Source of the DNA: Priapulus caudatus
Taxonomy: Eukaryota; Priapulida; Priapulimorpha; Priapulimorphida; Priapulidae
DNA: 42,034 nucleotides
Assembly: GCF_000485595.1 (NCBI RefSeq)
Contig: NW_014577830.1
Location: 79,853 to 121,886, forward strand
Reading direction: 5' to 3'
Part shown: positions 10,280 through 19,006 of the stretch, one piece after another
How the letters are laid out: each line of letters begins with the position of its first letter
How positions within the stretch are numbered: the first letter of the stretch is position 1
Made by a program: the position numbers and the translations under genes
The notes under the pieces: model-generated
What the model was told of the DNA's origin: nothing
The model's database searches: none
The model's input: the letters and a program-made list of their open reading frames with translations, nothing else

Positions 10280-11187
10280 CCCTGGTAGATCGCTGAGGGC
10301 TTCCAGCAGTTTCCTCTAAAAAAATTCTGATGACACACACGAACCGAACGGTAACCGGAGCCACGGAACCTTCCGAAGCACGTCTGAAATGTTGTGAGTA
10401 AACTCGACTCACGTTCCAACTTAACATGCCAATATCCCGAGGCGAGATCCGCCTTCGAGAACACTCTCGAGTCACTCAACTCATGTAGTGCATCGTCGAG
10501 AACGGGGAGCGTATAGTGCTCACGTAGGAGCGCCTTATTCAGCTCGGGGGGATCAATGCATATCCTTAAGGCTCCAGACTTCTTGTGCGCAACTACCATC
10601 TGGCTGACCCACGGTGTCGGCTCCTCAACCGGGCTGATGACATTTAACTCTTTCAGCCTCTCCAGCTCCAACTTTAGTTTCGGTCGCACCGCGATGGGGA
10701 CTCTCCTGTTGGCCATCACTACAGGTATCGCACCCGCACGAACATCAAGATGCTGGGTACCAGGCAATTCTCCCAGCTTTTTATCATAAACTTCTGCGAA
10801 TGCATCTTTTGTGGACATTGCAGCGACCACGTCGAAGTTGTCATGTTGAACTTGTATGAGGTTCATTTGTACACTCGTCTGGTAACCTAAAATAGGTTGC
10901 CTCTCATCATCAAACACAACAAAGGGCACTGAGTATCTTTTGTTGTTCCTCGGGTTAGTCACCTTCATTCGACATGTCCCCGCAGGTTTGTGAACAGCCT
11001 TGTTCCACATCTTTAGTACACCTCTATATGGCTCTATCTTGTCTGCAAATCTGGATGGCAGCATGTTTACAGACGCCCCGGTTCTTATTCCCAGCACAAC
11101 TCTGTCTCTTATCATAAGAGGCCTCGCACGCGCTGCAAAACTTACAGGTTTGTGCCAGTGTTCTGAGGTCTGCCAGGAAGTGATCAA
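10267..11187 (-). pseudogene. Ty3/gypsy gag end, protease and RT (N-terminal) fusion
   Basis: This frame begins with the end of a gag-like segment (IRDRVVLGIR, residues 26-35), then continues at once with a protease-like segment TGASVNMLPSRF (36-47). The catalytic Asp expected just before TGAS is Arg here, so the protease cannot work. The RT domain runs from about residue 150: 'LNVISPVEEPTPWVSQMVV', 'KKSGALRICIDPPELN', and FSKADLASGYWHV with the first catalytic Asp at 247. The frame is lost near residue 275 (about 10362), and in the continuing register a TAG stop lies at 10316-10318 where a Gln codon is usual. The zinc-knuckle region is absent. The simplest history is an internal deletion joining gag to protease. 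Confidence 0.88.
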
Positions 11188-11440
11188 AGTCCTCCCCTTC
11201 CTGCTGACAACGCCGGTGAAATAAAAAATCTCTCCATGGTCTCATTCAACCTCACCTATGGCATATTCTTGAAACTTCCTGTAATTTCAGTGACAGTCTC
11301 TGTGGCACTCGGGCGTTGAGAAGCTTAAACCCACTGAGGCGTTTTCATCGCATTCGTCAGCCGAGACAGTTCTCAAAACATTGCTACCTGAAACGCACGG
11401 TCTTTCGTGTGTAGCCAGATAACAGTTGTAGTTGTCCCAT
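11083..11440 (-). pseudogene. Ty3/gypsy gag remnant
   Basis: On the minus strand, a W-D-N-Y word at about 11440 and then (in another frame) RDFLFHRRCQQEGEDFDHF and LADLRTLAQTCKFC (11240-11130) match the usual gag layout, where R-x2-F...Q-x2-GE...F...LR-LA-x2-C precedes the IRDR-x-V-x-GIR motif. The second and third parts are in different frames, with a shift near 11130. Several stops lie between 11440 and 11250. No CCHC knuckle is present. Part of this disruption may be sequence error, since the neighbouring LTR end also carries apparent single-base indels. Confidence 0.7.
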
Positions 11441-11677
11441 CTTTTCTTTAAACAGCTTCAACTCCCTACCTTGTCTTCTTCAAAGTCAGGGGGCTGTGTG
11501 GCTTTATGCTGCCGAGTTGTAGCTCTGCCTGTCAGCCTCACTGCCACGTGTCATGCCGTCTTCATTTGACTTGTGAATCTTTCGTCCAGGCCTAACACAG
11601 CTCTTCTAAAAGACTTTTGCCTGTATCACACAGCTGTCCACAGGATGTTCGCTTATCATGTGGCCGTGGTTCACTCA

Positions 11678-11695
11678 GCTTTACCGTTGCCACCA
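11678..11695 (-). promoter_or_regulatory. Primer binding site of the gypsy element
   Basis: Directly after the 5' LTR, the minus strand reads TGGTGGCAACGGTAAAGC. A TGG start complementary to the CCA end of a tRNA, touching the LTR, is what a PBS should look like. I cannot name the priming tRNA with confidence. Confidence 0.75.
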
Positions 11696-12642
11696 TGTTA
11701 CAGGGGCCTGCGCAGCACAAGTCACAGTCAAAACGCAGAACAGTGCGGGTAACGTTTATCAACAAGCGATTTTTATTCAGTCTACTCACCAGTGAGTACA
11801 ACACACTGTGTTGTTCCGTGCCCCTGTCCACTGCCCACTTGCCTTCGTGTACACACGTGTACCTTTACACCCATCTATTGCCCACGTGTGCCGCACCTTA
11901 TNNNNNNNNNNNNNNNNNNNNNNNNNNNNNNNNNNNNNNNNNNNNNNNNNNNNNNNNNNNNNNNNNNNNNNNNNNNNNNNNNNNNNNNNNNNNNNNNNNN
12001 NNNNNNNNNNNNNNNNNNNNNNNNNNNNNNNNNNNNNNNNNNNNNNNNNNNNNNNNNNNNNNNNNNNNNNNNNNNNNNNNNNNNNNNNNNNNNNNNNNNN
12101 NNNNNNNNNNNNNNNNNNNNNNNNNNNNNNNNNNNNNNNNNNNNNNNNNNNNNNNNNNNNNNNNNNNNNNNNNNNNNNNNNNNNNNNNNNNNNNNNNNNN
12201 NNNNNNNNNNNNNNNNNNNNNNNNNNNNNNNNNNNNNNNNNNNNNNNNNNNNNNNNNNNNNNNNNNNNNNNNNNNNNNNNNNNNNNNNNNNNNNNNNNNN
12301 NNNNNNNNNNNNNNNNNNNNNNNNNNNNNNNNNNNNNNNNNNNNNNNNNNNNNNNNNNNNNNNNNNNNNNNNNNNNNNNNNNNNNNNNNNNNNNNNNNNN
12401 NNNNNNNNNNNNNNNNNNNNNNNNNNNNNNNNNNNNNNNNNNNNNNNNNNNNNNNNNNNNNNNNNNNNNNNNNNNNNNNNNNNNNNNNNNNNNNNNNNNN
12501 NNNNNNNNNNNNNNNNNNNNNNNNNNNNNNNNNNNNNNNNNNNNNNNNNNNNNNNNNNNNNNNNNNNNNNNNNNNNNNNNNNNATCTATTGCCACGTGTG
12601 CCGCCACCTAGTGGCTGACTAGGCTATTCCAAACACTTAACA
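11696..12642 (-). repeat. Ty3/gypsy 5' LTR (right), split by an N gap
   Basis: Matches the left LTR in two pieces: 11696-11901 and 12584-12642. The piece before the gap already reaches the 'gtgccgcacctta' part of the LTR, and the piece after the gap starts again at 'atctattgccacgtgtgccg', so the contig ends overlap by about 30 bp. The true LTR is therefore about 223 bp and the 682-base gap is not real missing LTR. The first piece has many single-base indels against the left LTR. Confidence 0.85.
11902..12583. other. Assembly gap (682 N)
   Basis: A run of N inside the right LTR. Flanking sequence duplicates rather than leaves out LTR sequence, so the gap may be zero or may hide a nested insertion or an extra LTR copy. 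Confidence 0.95.
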
Positions 12643-12647
12643 ATATT
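12643..12647. repeat. Target-site duplication ATATT, right
   Basis: ATATT directly follows the TTAACA end of the right LTR and equals 7425-7429. Confidence 0.85.
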
Positions 12648-12862
12648 CATATAGAACTAGTCGACTGTGTCCGAATTATGTCAATTATCGATCGTTTCTT
12701 TTCTGTACTTAGTCAGTTCAGTGAGTCTCGGTCATATAATTTATTTATGCATGTCTTTTTGCTCCCTCGATTCGCAATGCACACTGAGACATTCATGGTT
12801 AACATACGGTAACAATTTCATCTCACCATGGGTCATTTTCAACATTGCACAATCTCGTAACA

Positions 12863-13122
12863 CGCACGCACACGCACACGCACATGCACGCACACGCACA
12901 CGCACTCACATGCACACGCACACGCACACGTACACACAGTGACACACTCACACGCACACGCACACACGGTGACACACAAACACGCACACGCACACGCACT
13001 CGCACACACGGTGACACACTGACACGCACACGCACACGCACGCACACACAAGGACACACAAGGACACACAAACACGCACGCGCGCACACGCACGCACGCA
13101 CCCACACACACACGCAGTTATA
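12863..13122. repeat. CA/CG microsatellite array 1
   Basis: ACGCACACGCAC-type sequence with 'gtgacacac' interruptions at intervals. Open frames on both strands (Thr-His or Cys-Val repeats) follow from composition only. Confidence 0.9.
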
Positions 13123-13183
13123 AAATAGTTGTTACCTGTCACGAAATGATCAGAACAAATCAAATAGTGGAGAATTTTGACAC
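13123..13183. repeat. Spacer R4, copy 1
   Basis: A 61-bp unique-looking block ('ataaaatagttgttacctgt ... gtggagaattttgac') that recurs at 13799-13856 after the second array. The pair shows that array plus spacer was duplicated as a unit of roughly 0.3-0.7 kb. Confidence 0.8.
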
Positions 13184-13798
13184 ACACATACAGACGCACG
13201 CACACGCACACGCACTCGCACACACAGTGACACACTCACACGCACACACGCACGCATATACGCACACGCACACGCACACGCACACACACACACACACACA
13301 CACAATGACACACAAACATGCACGCGCGCACACGCACGCGTGCACACGCACACGCACATGCACGCACACGCACACGCACACGCACTCACATGCCCACGCA
13401 CACGCACACGTACACACAGTGACACACTCAGACGCACACGCACACGCACACGCACACACGGTCAGACACAAACACGCACACGCACACCCACACGCATACG
13501 CACACATAGTGACACACTGACACGCACACGCACACGCACACACACGCACACACAAGGACACACAAACACGCACGCGCGCACACAGTGACACACAAACACG
13601 CACACGCACACGCATACGCACACACAGTGACACACTGACACGCATACGCACACGCACACTCACGCACACACAAGGACACACAAACACGCACGCGCGCACA
13701 CGCCCGCACACACGCACGCACACACACAAACGCACGCACACGCACTCGCACACACAGTGACACACTTACACGCACGCACGCACGCACGCACACACACG
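13184..13798. repeat. CA/CG microsatellite array 2
   Basis: About 615 bp of CACGCACACGCAC repeats with 'cacagtgacacactcacacg' interruptions recurring about every 100-150 bp, i.e. a higher-order organisation. Includes a pure (CA) run near 13281-13303. Confidence 0.9.
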
Positions 13799-13856
13799 CA
13801 TAAAATAGTAGTTACCTGTGGCGAAATGGTCAAAACAAATAGTGGAGAATTTTGAC
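13799..13856. repeat. Spacer R4, copy 2
   Basis: Second copy of the 13123-13183 spacer with a few substitutions and a 4-base deletion. Confidence 0.8.
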
Positions 13857-14176
13857 GGACTCCAGTGCGTACCATTTACATTTACTCATTTACTCATTTA
13901 CATATAAGTGGAAGTCAGCCACTTATGACTTATCACGCTACTCTGGTCTCTTATGTCTTATCTTTTGTTATCTGTGCAATATATATGATTGTGACAACCT
14001 ACTACTACACAAGTTTTTGGCATATATGCAAGGAAATTAATATGCTTTTCGTTTTGAAATGGGGTATTGCGTGTGTAAGCTGACGGAGACAGGCTGTTGT
14101 TTTCACCGGCACAGCTGGTTGGTAGGTTAAGAAAGTTCCGGATGTGGGAAAGTTCCCGTATGTCCGGCCTAACCTA
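13857..14176. other. Non-coding stretch
   Basis: AT-rich sequence with a short 'catttactcatttactcatttaca' repeat near 13875-13900. Reading frames of 62-72 codons do not look like known proteins. Nothing else recognised. Confidence 0.4.
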
Positions 14177-14257
14177 TAACCACCGCCCGGGGTTGCCTGC
14201 CCCCCCCACATCGCGTCTCGTTTTCCCCTGTGTCCTGCGCCGGTGGCTCATCATATG
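14177..14257. repeat. Dispersed repeat R3, copy 2
   Basis: 'ataaccaccgcccgggg ... gcccccccc ... gtcctgcgccggtggctcat' matches about 6975-7057. GC-rich with an uninterrupted C run. Lies upstream of a small tandem unit and the R2 hairpin copy 2, as copy 1 lies near R2 copy 1, so R2 and R3 may be parts of one larger element, in different order in the two places. Confidence 0.6.
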
Positions 14258-14550
14258 ACGCACGGCTATGGCCTGTAGGAACGTGCCTCAGATGAGTCTA
14301 GCACATATGCCGTCCGATAGATGGCGCCATTAGTCGACAAAATCCATCGTTAGGGTTAGGGTGACTGTTTGTACTTTTAGGGATAGGGTGACTGTTTGTA
14401 CTTGTGTGTGGCTGCAGCGCATGCGTAGTGTAGGACGTTTACGCATTAGTGCTACGGACAAAATAGACGCGCACGGCTAAGGCCCGTAGCAATGTGCTCC
14501 ACATGAGTCTAGCACATATGCCGGCCGATAAATGGCGCCACTAGTCTACA
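14257..14550. repeat. Duplicated 84-bp unit around telomere-like repeats
   Basis: Blocks 14257-14338 and 14466-14549 share 'cgcacggcta(t/a)ggcc', 'atgagtctagcacatatgcc' and 'gatagatggcgcca'. Between them, 14350-14406 has 'ttagggttagggtgactgtttgtactt' in two tandem copies (about 28 bp). A decayed relative of the 84-bp unit is at about 24543-24580. Confidence 0.6.
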
Positions 14551-14567
14551 AGCCTTTATCCAGCGTC

Positions 14568-14803
14568 CCCTCCCCCAAATTGGACACTGTTCGCTGGGAG
14601 CTATGCATCCGTGCGCCGACCTATGGATTTGGCGCACGGATGCATAGCTCCAAGCGCCTCATACTTTCTTAGCACGTTCCCGCGGTCGCGTGCGCCTTGC
14701 CGCGGAACTGCACGCAACACCGCGCTCGGCGGTCAGGATCAACGCCTCCTTTGTGCATCGCCTCTCTCTAGTATCCGGTCTCTCTTCTGGACTGGTCCCC
14801 ACC
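14568..14803. repeat. Hairpin repeat R2, copy 2 (perfect 21-bp stem)
   Basis: Matches 6219-6455. The stem 14597-14617 pairs perfectly with 14631-14651 around a 13-base loop (gacctatggattt). The stem, loop and 150 bp downstream are conserved with copy 1, whose stem has a few unpaired positions. It could be the end of a DNA transposon or an RNA hairpin. Confidence 0.7.
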
Positions 14804-14880
14804 GCCAGCGCCACTGACAAGCTCGCTATGCTACACGGCACGATGGCACGAGAGTAGTGGGTCCGCGAACCAGTCTAACG

Positions 14881-14979
14881 TCAGCTCAAGCACAATGTAA
14901 TACTGATCAAGAGTAGATAATATAACAATCATAACATGTGTTATTATCTACTCTTGATACTGATACATAGTTGAGCTGA
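14881..14979. repeat. Hairpin, 17-bp perfect inner stem
   Basis: 14906-14922 and 14942-14958 are perfect reverse complements (ATCAAGAGTAGATAATA type) with a 19-base loop. Outer arms (TCAGCTCAA at 14881-14889 with TTGAGCTGA at 14971-14979) extend the fold to 99 bases. Size and shape suit a precursor-microRNA-like hairpin or a very small MITE remnant. No second copy was noticed in the window. Confidence 0.5.
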
Positions 14980-15800
14980 AGCGAGCGATAAGGCGAAACA
15001 GAAACATCACAGAAAATCAGAAACAGAAACAGAAACAAAAACGCGCCCACGTATAAATTAATCATTTCTATTAATTATCAGCCCTATCACCAAATGTGCC
15101 TGTCTGTCTGTGTAACGTAAATCCATATATATATACTGGTTTGATTTATTTTGGTTCCATTTGGTTTAACATGTGATTGACCTGAAGGTTCTAATGAATT
15201 TGTATAGGAATATTGACTATAGTGATTAACTTTAGGGTTTTTACTCGTGCAACTTCAAAACCTAATACTTCGAAACACAATTAATAATTGGTGGAAAATC
15301 TGCATTAGTCTCTCCCATATTGCTCTTCTTGTTGATAAGTATTTAGTGTTAACTCTTGGGAAGATATGTATATAGGCTTAAACTAGTTACAGTTACAATT
15401 ACATACCATTCATGAACAGTGGACAACGTATAAAACAGCTATGCTTTGTAAATAACACAGTACTATTGATATATCCATTTTGAATGTTATTCATCACGAT
15501 TTCTCATTTTATTGTGTCTTACTCTTATTGATAGTATTACTATTTTTTATATATTTAGTGGCTGAGATCTGCTGCAACAAGTCGCCATAATTTCAACACT
15601 ATATTTGCTGAAATTAAGTCCATTCTGCAGTAAGGTAATAACCTATAGCCTATCGTGCAGTGCTTGCACTGAACTAACCGTGTATGTATGAAGGTAACAC
15701 AGTGTGTTGTATAGTTTGAGCAATAAATATGTAGACAAAATTTAATTGCAAGTCAATCAAGTGACGTGTTAAACCTTATCAGGGGTAGATAATGATAACC
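14980..15800. other. AT-rich non-coding stretch
   Basis: Starts with repeated 'aaacagaaacag' words near 15000-15040, then ordinary AT-rich sequence with no frame above 60 codons and no repeat family that I can match in this window. Confidence 0.4.
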
Positions 15801-15955
15801 CTCGGCGAGGCGGTGTGGCTCGCTGGGAGATTGGACATCGACGCAACACTCGGCGCGATAACCTTTGACCCGGCACACACCGGCATCCAGTTGGTATGCC
15901 CCCCACGTACGCACGCCCACCGCAATCTCCCTGCGAGCCACACCGCCTCGGCGAG
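15801..15955. mobile_element. Small GC-rich inverted-repeat element
   Basis: 15801-15833 and 15923-15955 are 33-bp inverted repeats with two mismatches (core GAGGCGGTGTGGCTCGC), enclosing 89 bp. The GC-rich element stands out from AT-rich flanks. It looks like a MITE or foldback remnant; no target duplication is clear. Confidence 0.6.
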
Positions 15956-16630
15956 TGAGCGACAGTGCGTTAGTAGCTGCCTTTTGTTTGCAAGTTCGGC
16001 GGAGAATACTTTTGGATTGATGGCCAAATAATGGATAATCGTGTCGTACGTTTTAGTCTGTATCTCCGGATTGCTTGTGTATACGAGGAAACGATTTCGC
16101 ACGATGCTAGTCGAATGTACTGTGTACGATTTGAGCTCAAGTTGGATGAGTTACGCGTAGTAAATCGTAGGTATTATAAGACTAGTAAATGACGAATTTC
16201 CCTTGTTTATTAATTGATGTCACACTCCTTCCCTGTTATTTACTCCTGATATTACTGCACCGTGATAGATGTCTCGCGCTACCGCGAGAAAGTCCGAGAG
16301 ATGGCAACGGTAAACATAAACAGAATGCAAAATTGTAGTCGTGCAGGATTTAGTGAATACGAAGGTTCTAAGACATTTTATCGTTACTCTAGGCAATTGC
16401 TGTTACTCAAGCAATAACGGTAGGTATCATGATAGTGGGGAAAACACTGGAAAACTCTCGCAATAGTTACTTTAACACAGCTGTATCTTTATTACTCTAC
16501 TACCGGTATAGCAAAGCCTATCAAATTTTATATCTGTATTAGTAGTATCCTAGATATATGCTCTGAGTGCGAACGCGGTGGCAAGAGGGCGCACTTGTTT
16601 CGGTTGCCAGTGAGTTTCTCGGAAGAATAC
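15956..16630. other. Non-coding stretch
   Basis: No gene seen. Contains a short palindrome 'tctcgcgctaccgcgaga' at 16272-16289. Everything else is unremarkable AT-rich sequence. Confidence 0.35.
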
Positions 16631-16874
16631 CCGGCTAGCGAAATTTTTTTTCTCACTTGAGCTCCGGACCCACCACATATAGTGTTTTGCAATATATGGT
16701 GCGTATATAAGACAAACCTGGTTGGATTATAGTTAGTGTTAGGGTTCGGGTTCGGGTTAGGGTTAGGGTGTATAAATTTTACATTGTTGCTTCGAGGAAG
16801 TCGAGTGAATGGAGTGCGCTGTTTGACTGTGGTCCGGAGCTCAAGTGGGAAAAAAAAGTTTCGCACCCGGCTAC
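16631..16874. mobile_element. Inverted-repeat element with telomere-like core
   Basis: Arms 16631-16677 and 16828-16872 are inverted repeats (CCGGCT, A/T run, CACTTGAGCTCCGGACC). Between them 16735-16769 is a short array of TTAGGG-type hexamers, some as TTCGGG. TTAGGG is the usual animal telomere unit, so this is an interstitial telomere-like tract inside a foldback. Confidence 0.65.
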
Positions 16875-17254
16875 AGTACACGTCAGTTGAACGCTGTCGC
16901 TCTGCGCGGCACTTGTTTAATTAATATTTTTACTTGCAGCAATAGACTGTTATCTAGCCATGCAGGCTTTAGCGTCTAAATACATAAATTAAAGTAAGTA
17001 TTAGGTGGTAACTAGCTGACACGTAGAACTGGTGTCCCTACACCAACTAAACACCTTTATGCTTTAGTAGGCTTTACTATTTAGCTTTACCCATCGACTG
17101 GACTGTCCTGTCTCACTTATGTTAGATCTAAGCACCTACACTAAATGAATAATATCTCAGAATTAGATTCCATATGGATACACCACTTCTTGCTAGTTCT
17201 TTAACCATGTCGTTTTCTAAACTTTCTCCGATTCCACTATTCCGTTTAAAACAG

Positions 17255-17500
17255 TTCAGTACTGCACTGGTTAATTTTTGTCTTACCACCTTTACGCTTC
17301 AGCGCAGGTTTAGCTACTGAGTTGCGCGTTGCACTTGGCAAAGCGGGTGGAGCATTGGGAAGCGGTCGTCCCCAGGCATATTTAAGTGGATGTGTCCATG
17401 CTTTGGCAATCCTCCAGGCTTAATCACTTTATTTGTTTCCGATTTGCTTCCTGGCCTTGGACTTTCAGCTTTTGTGCTATTAAGGAAATAACCTTTTTCA
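17255..17500 (-). pseudogene. Possible decayed coding fragment
   Basis: On the minus strand the codons about 17415-17255 encode a proline/lysine-rich peptide containing WTHPLKYAWGRPLPNAPP and KPALKRKGGKTK and then a stop. In another frame just upstream a coherent Ser/Lys/Pro stretch ending KPGGLPKHG fits onto it if one base is shifted near 17410. Composition looks like real coding sequence, perhaps the basic tail of a transposase or nuclear protein, but I recognise no family. Could be chance. Confidence 0.25.
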
Positions 17501-17675
17501 GCGTTCTGTTGGACACTGCATTACCGAAAATGTGAATACGTGGAGAACAAAGCTGATTTAGATTTGTCATGCACTATATTAACAATGCAATCAACTCTAC
17601 ATGCCTTCGTGAACATCAGTGTTGCATTTTAGGTAGGTGAACTGAACTGGCCCTCGTGCAACCGAACGACGCACA

Positions 17676-19006
17676 GTGCGTGCCTACAGTTGGGAGAAGA
17701 ATGTCAAGACCTGCATGCTGCCTGTTCACGTGGGGGACGTTGAGAAAGTGTTAGAACTTCTGCGAGGTGGAGCGAAAACATCGTGCGTGAACGTACGCAT
17801 GGGACGCCTCTCCACGTCGCCTGCGCACTTTCGCGGGACAGGGCGGAAGGGAAGATGGAGATTGTGAAACAGCTGCTGCTGCATGACGCGCCCCTGCAAG
17901 AGGAGGATGAGCGCGGCGAACGCCTCTCATGCTCGCCTGCGAAACAGCCAGCGCGGATGTTGCAGCCACGCTGCTAGACAATGGAGCGGACCTCGCGCGC
18001 CGTTACCGTGGCGACGGAACGATGCTGCACGCAGCCGTAGCCGGCGGAACGCACGGGTCCTGTCGCCGGCTTGCTCTGGCCAGCTGACATCATGCGCCTG
18101 CTACTGGAGGCCGGCGCGGATCCAAACGCCGCGACTCGTACGGACAGACCTCCCTGTACTACGCGGCGTCGCTTGACCGGCTGGACATCGTGCGCGCTGT
18201 ACTGGAGGCCGGCGCTGACGCCAACGCCGCCAAGACGAAGAGCGGGGAGACGCCGCTGATGACGGCGGTGTTGACCGCGAGGTGGCGTGGCGCCGGATGC
18301 TTGCTCTCACACAGCGCCGACGCCAATGCCGCGGACTCGCATGGAGAGACCTCCCCTGTACCACGCGGCTTGCTCTGGCCAGCTGGACATCATGCGCCTG
18401 CCTACTGGAGCCGGAGGGAATCCAAACGTTTTCCGAGAAGAAGAGGAAGAGTGACGCCACTGATGATAGCGGTGACGGAGGGCGATGAGGCGACAGTGCG
18501 GATGATGCTCTCCACACGGCGCCAACTCCAACGCCGCGGACTCGTACGGACAGACCACCCTGTAACTCGCCGCTTGCTCTGGCCAGCTGGACATTCATGC
18601 GCCTGCTACTGGAGGCGGGCGGCGATCCAACGCCGCGGACTCGTACGGACAGACCTCACTGTACCACGCGGCTCGCTTTGGCAGGCTGGACATCCTGCGC
18701 CTGCTACTGGAGGCCGGGCGCCGACGCCAACGCCGCGGACTCGTACGGAGTGACCGCCCTTGCACATCGCGGCTTGCTACAGGCATACTGGACATCCGTG
18801 CGCCTGCTCTGGAGGCCGCGCCGACCCAACGGCGCCGAGACGAATAGAGGAGAGACGCCGCTGATGAGGGCGGTGGAGGAGGACAGGGAAGATGATGGAG
18901 CGGATACTGCTCTCCGCACGGGCGTCGCACGCCAACACCGCAGGACTCGCAAGAGGACTCCCTGTGTACCAAACCGGCGGCTTGCGTCTGGCCAGCTCGG
19001 ACATTC
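17676..19006 (+). pseudogene. Ankyrin-repeat gene, 5' part with many frameshifts
   Basis: Ankyrin-repeat coding sequence that joins 19007-20134 but is broken by many single-base indels. It begins with an ankyrin-like LPVHVGDVEKVLELLRGGAK (17714-17773; nearest in-frame ATG 17711), then shifts frame to HGTPLHVACALS and KMEIVKQLLLHDAPL, then shifts again. From about 18100 the same units as in the intact part appear (SYGQTSLYYAASLDRLDIV, KSGETPLMTAV), but with extra or missing bases in short G or C runs, e.g. the usual 'ctggacatc' appears once as 'ctgacatc'. I count at least a dozen shifts. Either this half is decayed or the assembly is poor here; because the downstream half is clean, sequence error is plausible. 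No exon start or promoter can be fixed; a possible acceptor ends at 17631. Confidence 0.7.

Larger units (their letters stand above)
7430..12642 (-). mobile_element. Ty3/gypsy LTR retrotransposon, inactive
   Basis: A whole element on the minus strand: 5' LTR on the right (11696-12642), primer binding site (11678-11695), gag remnants, protease/RT, RT/RNase H, integrase, polypurine tract (7653-7665) and 3' LTR on the left (7430-7652), flanked by ATATT duplications. The internal part is about 4.0 kb, slightly short for the family because the C-terminal part of gag and the N-terminal part of protease are missing. The order PR-RT-RH-IN is the Ty3/gypsy order. No env-like frame is seen. Coding is broken by frameshifts near 11130, 10362 and 9560 and a stop at 10316-10318, so the copy cannot move on its own unless some breaks are sequencing errors. 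Confidence 0.93.

Noticed and set aside
11617-12622. Frames of 267-333 codons across the N gap
   Set aside because: Most of the length is unknown bases inside an LTR.
12823-13793. Long Cys/Val/Arg and Thr/His frames in the CA/CG arrays
   Set aside because: Same compositional artefact on both strands.
12863-13856. Possible CRISPR-like repeat/spacer pattern
   Set aside because: Repeats are degenerate microsatellite words, the spacers are copies of each other, and the DNA is eukaryotic.
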